Assembly: GCF_021310995.1 (NCBI RefSeq)
Contig: NZ_CP054152.1
Span: forward strand, 62,001-126,000
Direction of reading: 5' to 3'
Length of the DNA: 64,000 nt
Source: Agrobacterium vaccinii
GTDB lineage: Bacteria; Pseudomonadota; Alphaproteobacteria; Rhizobiales; Rhizobiaceae
In this document: positions 58,539-64,000 of the stretch, in pieces
Numbering within the stretch: the stretch's first letter is position 1
Layout: every line of letters starts with the position of its first letter
The notes under the pieces: model-generated
What the model was told of the DNA's origin: nothing
Databases searched by the model: none
The model's input: only the letters and a program-made list of their open reading frames with translations
Made by a program: the position numbers and the translations under genes

Positions 58539-59759
58539 ATGGCAGATACATTGGCAGTCCAACGCCGGAAAACGTTTGCGTCGCCGCAGGAGCATCTGCC
58601 CGTGGGAGCCTTGCTTGTGCTTGCCATGACGGGATTTACCGCGATTCTGACGGAAACCTTACCCGCTGGCCTTCTGCCGCAGATGGCGGAGGGCCTGAGC
58701 GTTTCGCAGTCGCTGGCGGGTCAGACCGTCACTGTTTATGCCGTTGGGTCACTCGTCGCGGCGATCCCGCTGACATTGTGGACGCAGGGCTGGCGACGCA
58801 AGCCGGCTTTGCTGCTTGCAATTGCCGGTTTCCTGATTTTCAACACGATCACGGCCTTATCAACGTCCTATGCCATCACACTTGGAGCTCGTTTCTTGGC
58901 GGGCATGGCCGCGGGGCTTGGATGGGGTATTGTCTCAGGCTATGCACGGCGAATGGTGATCGAGCCCTTGCAGGGAAAGGCACTGGCGATCGCCATGGCA
59001 GGGACGCCGCTGGCGCTCGCTCTCGGAGTTCCTGCTGGTGCCTTCTTCGGCGCCACTGTCGGCTGGAGAGCGGCTTTTCTGTTTATGTCTGCGACGACCC
59101 TGCTTTTGTTGGTTTGGGTAATCTGGAAAATGCCTGACTTTCCGGGCCAACCCACTGAGCGGCGGCTATCTCTTACCGGGGTCATGCGGACATCGGGGGT
59201 ACGAACAGTCCTCACTGTGTTGTTCCTGTGGGTGACGGGGCACAATATTCTCTATACCTACGTCACGCCTTTCGCGGCGCTTTCGGGTCTGGGCGACAAC
59301 ATCGATGTGCTGCTTCTCGCTTTCGGACTGGCGGCAATGGCCGGGATCTGGCTGACTGGCGTGTTGGTCGACCGACTTTTGCGCGCACTGGTTCTCTGCA
59401 GCCTCATCGCCTTCTGCGCGACGGCTCTGTCTTTGGCATTATTTGCCACCTCAACACCCATCATGATCGCGGCCATGGTCGTCTGGGGCCTCTCCTTCGG
59501 TGGTGTAGCCACGCAGCTACAGACGGCGCTTGCAGATGCGGCTGGAGAAGGTGTTGACCTCGCCAATGCCATGCTCACCACCGTGTGGAACAGCGCGATT
59601 GCGGCGGGCGGCCTCGTGGGCGGCATTTTGCTAGACCGCAGCGGTGCGGGTCCCCTCGCATGGGCAGCTTTTCTGCTGGCAGCAGCGGCATTGATAATCG
59701 CGACCATCGCTCGCACTTACGCATTCTTACCGGGTCCTCGGACCCACAACCTTTCCTGA
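58539..59759 (+). CDS. MFS transporter (AraJ/drug efflux type)
   Basis: A 406-residue twelve-helix transporter. MTGFTAILTETLPAGLLPQM is the start of helix 1 with the ETLPAGLLP motif typical of AraJ/YdhP/SotB-like DHA12 exporters, and RFLAGMAAGLGWGIVSGYAR and LALGVPAGAFFGATVGWRAA (motif C, GxPxG) follow. It starts beside a divergent TetR gene and ends 10 nt before an oxidoreductase gene. Confidence 0.9.
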   Translation: MADTLAVQRRKTFASPQEHLPVGALLVLAMTGFTAILTETLPAGLLPQMAEGLSVSQSLAGQTVTVYAVGSLVAAIPLTLWTQGWRRKPALLLAIAGFLIFNTITALSTSYAITLGARFLAGMAAGLGWGIVSGYARRMVIEPLQGKALAIAMAGTPLALALGVPAGAFFGATVGWRAAFLFMSATTLLLLVWVIWKMPDFPGQPTERRLSLTGVMRTSGVRTVLTVLFLWVTGHNILYTYVTPFAALSGLGDNIDVLLLAFGLAAMAGIWLTGVLVDRLLRALVLCSLIAFCATALSLALFATSTPIMIAAMVVWGLSFGGVATQLQTALADAAGEGVDLANAMLTTVWNSAIAAGGLVGGILLDRSGAGPLAWAAFLLAAAALIIATIARTYAFLPGPRTHNLS

Positions 59760-59769
59760 GGAATAGTCC

Positions 59770-60789
59770 ATGAAAGCTTACCAGATTGGCGACCAGAATG
59801 GTCTCGAATGCCTGACCGCAGTCAACCGTCCAGATCCAGTTGCAGGACCAGGGCAGGTCGTCGTCGCACCACGCCTGATCAGCCTTATCAGCCGCGATGT
59901 GCAAATCCTGCGCGGGGTCTACGGACCGCGCCAATCGCCCGATCGCATCCCCATATCGGAAGGCGTCGGTGTCGTTGTCTCTGTTGGGGATGGCGTTGGC
60001 AACGTCGCACAAGGTGACCGCGTCGTGTGCGGACATTTCGCGGGATGGATAGACGGTCCGTTCCGCACGGACGTCTTCTCTCACGACATCGGCGTGACGC
60101 ATGATGGCTGGTTGGCAGAGCGGGTTGTCATTCCAGCCGATGCGCTGATACGCGTCCCCGACGATCTCGACGATACCCGCGTTGCCGGGCTTGCCTCCGT
60201 CGGCCTTACCGCATGGAATGCGCTCATTGAGGTTGCTAAGGTGAAGGAAGGCGAACTTGTCGTGTGCCTTGGCACCGGCAGTGTTTCACTCTTCGCGTTG
60301 AAACTGGCAAAGGCGCTTGGTGCGCGTGTCGCGATCACCTCTTCCAGCGACGCCAAACTGGCCATCGCACGCGATATGGGCGCCGACATTCTCATCAACT
60401 ACCACAGCCATCCCGAATGGGCCAACGAACTGATGGCGCAGAACGACGGCGTCGGCGCAAACATCATCATGGAGACCGGTGGTCAGGATACACTGGGACA
60501 ATCCATCGCGGCTGCCGCTGCCAATACCCGTATCGTCGTTATCGGCGTAACGCCTGGCACCACATCGCCAATTCCGAACTACACCGCCCTTATTCTGCGC
60601 AATATCACCATTCGCGGCATCGCCAACGGCAATCGAAGCATGTTCTCCGATCTTCTTGCAGCGATAAAGCGACTTGGAATTGAGACGCTCGTCGATCGCA
60701 CATTCCCGTTCGACGAGGCAAACGAAGCCTTTGCTTATTATGCCGAAGGAAAGCATATCGGGAGAGTGATGATCTCGGTGCCAAGCTAA
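59770..60789 (+). CDS. Zinc-type alcohol dehydrogenase-like NAD(P) oxidoreductase
   Basis: A 339-residue MDR-superfamily enzyme. It has the MDR N-terminal fold (MKAYQIGDQNGLECLTAVNR), the region ISEGVGVVVSVGDGVGNVAQ followed by GDRVV, the domain junction LASVGLTAWNALIEVAKVKE, and the nucleotide-binding loop VVCLGTGSVSLFALKLAKAL. The usual catalytic zinc ligands (GHE and Cys motifs) are missing: ISEG replaces GHE, so it is likely a zinc-independent reductase of the quinone- or enoyl-reductase kind. It forms a unit with the MFS exporter, 10 nt upstream. Confidence 0.87.
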   Translation: MKAYQIGDQNGLECLTAVNRPDPVAGPGQVVVAPRLISLISRDVQILRGVYGPRQSPDRIPISEGVGVVVSVGDGVGNVAQGDRVVCGHFAGWIDGPFRTDVFSHDIGVTHDGWLAERVVIPADALIRVPDDLDDTRVAGLASVGLTAWNALIEVAKVKEGELVVCLGTGSVSLFALKLAKALGARVAITSSSDAKLAIARDMGADILINYHSHPEWANELMAQNDGVGANIIMETGGQDTLGQSIAAAAANTRIVVIGVTPGTTSPIPNYTALILRNITIRGIANGNRSMFSDLLAAIKRLGIETLVDRTFPFDEANEAFAYYAEGKHIGRVMISVPS

Positions 60790-61063
60790 AGACCGAAAAA
60801 ACCGGTCATTAGCTTGTCGGGCGTGCCAGATTGCCGGCAAGGCACATCGGAGCGGTATTGCTGCGTTTTAGATTCAGGTGAGAGTATCTAGACCGGACGC
60901 GCGCGTATTGGGAAGGCTGACATATACCATTCACGGAGACACCAATATGAAGCTTAGCGTTTGGTGCCAATCATTCGAGTGGTTTGATCGTTTGATTTTA
61001 TTGAAATAGAATATGAAGAGGGTATCTCCTTTTATAGCTGCCTGAACTCCCAAGAGGTTTTCG

Positions 61064-61909
61064 ATGACGATGCATTCTTCTGACCTGACCGACGGTGAAG
61101 CGCCACAGCAGCGCCTTGCTGCGCGCTATGGAGTGGATCAAGATTTCTCTCTGCCTTTTTGGAACAGTACGATCGATGCTCTGCTAAACCATCGCACTAC
61201 GCGCGCATATCTACCGAAATCATTGCCCGCGGGTACGATCGAACTCTTAGTGGCAGCGGCCCAATCCGCGCCTACCTCGTCCAATCTTCAAGCCTGGAGT
61301 GTCGTTGCGGTTCAGGATAAAGACCGAAAGGCTAGGCTTGCTGGCTATACAGGTGGCAATGCGCATATTCTGGCTGCGCCGCTTTTCCTTGTATGGCTCA
61401 TTGACCTCAAACGCTTGAGAGCCGTCGCCAAGCAGCATGGCAATGAGGCTGAGGGCCTAGATTATCTGGAAAGTTTCCTGATCGGTGCCATCGATGCGGC
61501 TCTCGCGGCCCAGAACGCTGTTGCGGCAATCGATTCACTCGGGCTAGGCTCGTGTTACGTGGGAGGCGTCCGCAACCAGCCAAACGACGTCGCCCGTGAA
61601 CTTCGATTGCCTGCCGAAATGGTTGCGGTCTTCGGCCTCACCGTCGGATATCCCAACCCTGATGTCATTACCGACGTGAAGCCACGTCTGCCACAATCTA
61701 CAGTTCTGTTTCATGAGACATATTCAGAGACTTCTCAGATCGATCTGAAAACATATGACGATGTGTTGAGGGAATTTCAGGTCAAACAAAAGATGCCGCA
61801 GTCAGGTTGGACAGCGCCAATCGCAAAACGTATTGAGAACGCAGAGGCGCTCAATGGGCGCGCAGCGTTGGCAGCGACTTTGCGCGGGCTGGGCTTCCCT
61901 ATCAAATAA
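61064..61909 (+). CDS. NADPH-dependent nitroreductase (NfsA-like)
   Basis: A 281-residue FMN enzyme of the nitroreductase superfamily. TIDALLNHRTTRAYLPKSLP (R-x-T-R-x-Y/F) is the N-terminal FMN-contact region, AAQSAPTSSNLQAWSVVAVQ the second, LAAQNAVAAIDSLGLGSCYV followed by GGVRN the third, and VFGLTVGYPNP the flavin loop. It is longer than NfsB and closer to NfsA/FRP. Reduction of nitroaromatics or quinones is the family activity. The upstream 60790-61063 and the downstream 61910-62412 hold no gene I can see apart from a CTTGTT/AACAAG hairpin at 61970-61987. Confidence 0.88.
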   Translation: MTMHSSDLTDGEAPQQRLAARYGVDQDFSLPFWNSTIDALLNHRTTRAYLPKSLPAGTIELLVAAAQSAPTSSNLQAWSVVAVQDKDRKARLAGYTGGNAHILAAPLFLVWLIDLKRLRAVAKQHGNEAEGLDYLESFLIGAIDAALAAQNAVAAIDSLGLGSCYVGGVRNQPNDVARELRLPAEMVAVFGLTVGYPNPDVITDVKPRLPQSTVLFHETYSETSQIDLKTYDDVLREFQVKQKMPQSGWTAPIAKRIENAEALNGRAALAATLRGLGFPIK

Positions 61910-62412
61910 TCGTCCACTGCCCAGAGGTGGAAGTCTGGCGCGAATTGGATTCTAGATATTAGGCCCTGAACTTGTTTTTCAGAACAAGAAAATGCGTGGT
62001 ACGATCAAAACAATGGCTCGGCAAAAAGGCTACCGTGCCTACGCTATGCAAAGTTTCGTTTGAAGCCCACTAACCGTATGAAGATGTAGCCTATCAGGGT
62101 TGTCTGGAGGTTTTCACTCGAGATAGCATACGCTCAGCCTCATGCGTACGTGCGCAAACCAGTGCATCCCAGATTTTCTTTCCGACGTGCCAACGTGCAT
62201 GGTTCGAATTACGGTTCATTCGATTGCTTTCTTACATGGTTTCTGGGCCTATTAATAAATCAAGTGAGCGGAAAGTTGCAGTCGAAAGCTTGCATCGCTG
62301 CATTGCATATTTGCTATGAGGAGTCCTGAATAGGCACGAAAAGGCGGTTCGGATAGTTCGTTCGGCAAAACCTTGCAGCAGATTGCGGCGACCAACAGAG
62401 TTCAAGAAAAGC

Positions 62413-63324
62413 ATGCAACTGCCCATTAAATCGATCCTGGTTTTTCATGCTGCGGCACGTGCGGGAAGCATCTCGCGCGCTGCGGAAGAGCTCAGTGTTA
62501 CATCGTCGGCGGTCAGTCAGCAGATCCAAGTGCTCGAAGGCCAACTCGGCGTGACGCTGCTGACGAAAGCTGGTCGCGGGATTATGTTGACGGAGGCGGG
62601 CGAGAGATATTTCTCGATGATTGCCGATCAGATCGAACGGATCGAAGAAGCGACTGGAACCATCAGGGGTTTCCGGTCGGTTACGACGCTGACCGTGCGG
62701 GCTACGCCAACTCTGTCCAACAAATGGTTGCTGCCGCGGCTTGGCACCCTGCTCGACACGCACCCCGATCTTGAGCTTCGCCTTGATGGCACAAATGAAC
62801 CAACAGATTTCAGTCAGGAAGCCGTGGACATCGAAATTCGGCATGGCGACGGACGGTGGCCGGGTCTTTTCGTGGAGGGCATAGTAGACGAGCAGTTTTA
62901 TCCGGTCTGTTCTCCGCATTATGCAGCGGCTGGCAGCTTGAGCGCGGAAGACCTGCTTGAACATCGCCTGATACATTCCGCCAAATCGCAAGCGCAGTGG
63001 AACAGCTGGTTTCCGTTGGCCAACGTCACCGCAAAAGAACGTTGGCGCCGCATTCTTTTCGACCGGAGTCATATGGCCATTGATGCTGCAGTTCGCGGAA
63101 TGGGCATTGCTCTTGAGAGCAGCCTGATGATGGGAGACGAGATTGAAAGCGGGCGACTTGTCTGCCCCGTCGCATCGCCACCGACCATCAAGATCACGAC
63201 GCAGTGGATTGTGTGTCCGCGTGACCATCTTCGGCAAAAGAAAGTGCGAATCTTTCTCGACTGGTTGCGGCTTGAACGAGAGACCTGGCAGAAGATCCAC
63301 CCATCGGGCGCTTTGTCAATTTAA
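62413..63324 (+). CDS. LysR family transcriptional regulator (GcvA-like)
   Basis: A 303-residue LysR regulator. The HTH is FHAAARAGSISRAAEELSVT followed by SSAVSQQIQVLEGQL. The effector domain reads TVRATPTLSNKWLLPRLGTL, DLELRLDGTNEPTDFSQEAV and DIEIRHGDGRWPGL, the GcvA/AmpR-like pattern. ATG 62413 is preferred to TTG 62383. It converges on the TRAP permease gene, so its target is not evident from position; the 500-nt region upstream (61910-62412) may contain its promoter. Confidence 0.88.
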   Translation: MQLPIKSILVFHAAARAGSISRAAEELSVTSSAVSQQIQVLEGQLGVTLLTKAGRGIMLTEAGERYFSMIADQIERIEEATGTIRGFRSVTTLTVRATPTLSNKWLLPRLGTLLDTHPDLELRLDGTNEPTDFSQEAVDIEIRHGDGRWPGLFVEGIVDEQFYPVCSPHYAAAGSLSAEDLLEHRLIHSAKSQAQWNSWFPLANVTAKERWRRILFDRSHMAIDAAVRGMGIALESSLMMGDEIESGRLVCPVASPPTIKITTQWIVCPRDHLRQKKVRIFLDWLRLERETWQKIHPSGALSI

Positions 63325-63360
63325 GTAAAGCCCTGAAAGAAAATCGACTTAGGGCCTTTG

Positions 63361-63387
63361 CGGGATCGTCCGTCTTGGACGATCCCG
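63361..63387. terminator. Perfect 11-bp hairpin between convergent genes
   Basis: CGGGATCGTCC, loop GTCTT, GGACGATCCCG. It lies between the convergent stops of the LysR (63324) and TRAP permease (63408) genes, the right place for a bidirectional terminator. Neither strand has a following T-run, so termination efficiency is uncertain. Confidence 0.5.
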
Positions 63388-63407
63388 GCATATTGTCTGC
63401 ACATACT

Positions 63408-64000
63408 TCAATACATTCCCAGCAGGCGGATTGGTCCCAGTGTCAAGATCGGGAAAAGCACGAGGGCAAAGATCGCCAGCGTCAGGACCGCCATCGGAGC
63501 AAGAGATCCGCGAATGACGTCCTCGACACTCATATTCGCCACCTGGGCTGCCGCAAACAAGCAGACACCCACGGGTGGCGTCACAAGCCCCAGCGTCAGT
63601 GTCATGACAGTGACGATAAGGAAATGGATCGGATCGATGCCGAGCGCCTCTACCGGAGGCATCAGCACCGGAATGAGAATGAACATTGCTGGAATAGCTT
63701 CCATGAAGATACCGATGATCAGCAGGAAGACAAAAATGACTAGCATGCCAGTCAGAGGGCCCAGATTCATGGCCTGCAGCAGCTCGGCGACCTTTTCCGG
63801 CAAACCGTCGTAGGTGAAAACCCATGCTGCAATCTGCGACGTCGCAGCAATAAAAAGGATCGTTCCGGATATCCGTGCGGTCGAGATCAGAATCTCCGGC
63901 AATTCTCTGACCGGCAGCGTTCTATAGACCAGGACGCCGAGGATGCCGACATAGACCACTGCGATTGCAGCCGCTTCTGTTGGCGTGAACAGTCCACTGG
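63408..64000 (-). CDS. dctM: TRAP transporter large permease subunit DctM (C-terminal part)
   Basis: About 197 residues of the C-terminal part of the large membrane subunit of a tripartite (TRAP) solute importer; the gene continues past the right edge. At the edge the frame reads SGLFTPTEAAAIAVVYVGIL, the DctM signature, followed by AAWVFTYDGLPEKVAELLQA, IFMEAIPAMFILIPVLMPPV and LTLGLVTPPVGVCLFAAAQV. The substrates of such systems are usually organic acids. The neighbouring DctQ and DctP genes should lie beyond the window. Confidence 0.92.
   Translation of the reverse strand, partial: SGLFTPTEAAAIAVVYVGILGVLVYRTLPVRELPEILISTARISGTILFIAATSQIAAWVFTYDGLPEKVAELLQAMNLGPLTGMLVIFVFLLIIGIFMEAIPAMFILIPVLMPPVEALGIDPIHFLIVTVMTLTLGLVTPPVGVCLFAAAQVANMSVEDVIRGSLAPMAVLTLAIFALVLFPILTLGPIRLLGMY

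Noticed and set aside
62314..63300. 328-codon minus-strand frame opposite the LysR gene at 62413
   Set aside because: The plus strand has a full LysR HTH and effector domain; the minus product resembles nothing.

Overview
The window looks like part of a Rhizobiaceae (Agrobacterium/Rhizobium-type) replicon. Evidence: a class Ib nrdHIE cluster behind a cobalamin riboswitch, small proteins of DUF2934 and DUF6894 type, a FixJ-type regulator, very many LysR/AraC regulators, Tat-exported hydrolases and a hydroxamate-siderophore locus. The region is accessory in character: mostly short catabolic, detoxification and transport units, each beside its own regulator, with several decayed genes between them. 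No rRNA, intact tRNA, CRISPR array or complete insertion sequence was seen.

Layout. 1-1.8 kb: nrdE (partial), nrdI and nrdH on the minus strand, with a cobalamin riboswitch and an NrdR-box-like palindrome upstream. 1.9-8.9 kb: a GNAT enzyme, small conserved proteins, a SemiSWEET transporter, an IS66 relic, a CHASE4-GGDEF-EAL protein and a class I fructose-bisphosphate aldolase. 9-12.8 kb: GNAT, NTF2-like, FMN-binding, MBL-fold and alpha/beta-hydrolase genes. 13.1-15.7 kb: a soluble triple-PAS histidine kinase and its FixJ-like partner. 16-17.1 kb: a Fic protein preceded by a duplicated leader. 17.2-21.6 kb: LysR, then a four-gene plus-strand operon (AhpD-like, NmrA-like, cupin, MscS), then a convergent Rrf2 regulator that shares an operator with the operon.

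21.8-36.8 kb: a detoxification block made of several minus-strand operons. They encode an LLM flavin oxidoreductase, DUF1622 and DUF1275 membrane proteins, DoxX, an MFS-monooxygenase fusion, an isochorismatase-like hydrolase, XapX, an amidohydrolase, a VOC ring-cleavage-type dioxygenase, a perhydrolase-type hydrolase, RidA and ChaC. Two full AraC genes, one AraC without a DNA-binding domain and one LysR lie among them. Five promoters here carry the same 30-bp element. One copy sits immediately upstream of the LysR gene at 33480, so that protein is the best candidate regulator.

37.4-43.4 kb: TonB receptor, periplasmic binding protein and fused FhuB permease, with a divergent LysR; no ATPase gene is present. 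43.7-44.5 kb: decayed flavin reductase and peptidase-like genes. 44.6-46.6 kb: a secreted protein/OmpA/zinc-ribbon operon and a lipocalin. 47.3-49.2 kb: a chemoreceptor with a clear terminator. 49.4-57.8 kb: LysR, 4-oxalomesaconate tautomerase, a nitrate/taurine-type ABC importer, a tannase-family esterase and a beta-lactamase-fold hydrolase, suggesting uptake and use of galloyl- or other aromatic esters, closed by a frameshifted LysR. 57.8-64 kb: TetR, MFS, zinc-less alcohol-dehydrogenase-type reductase, nitroreductase, LysR and a TRAP permease cut by the window edge.
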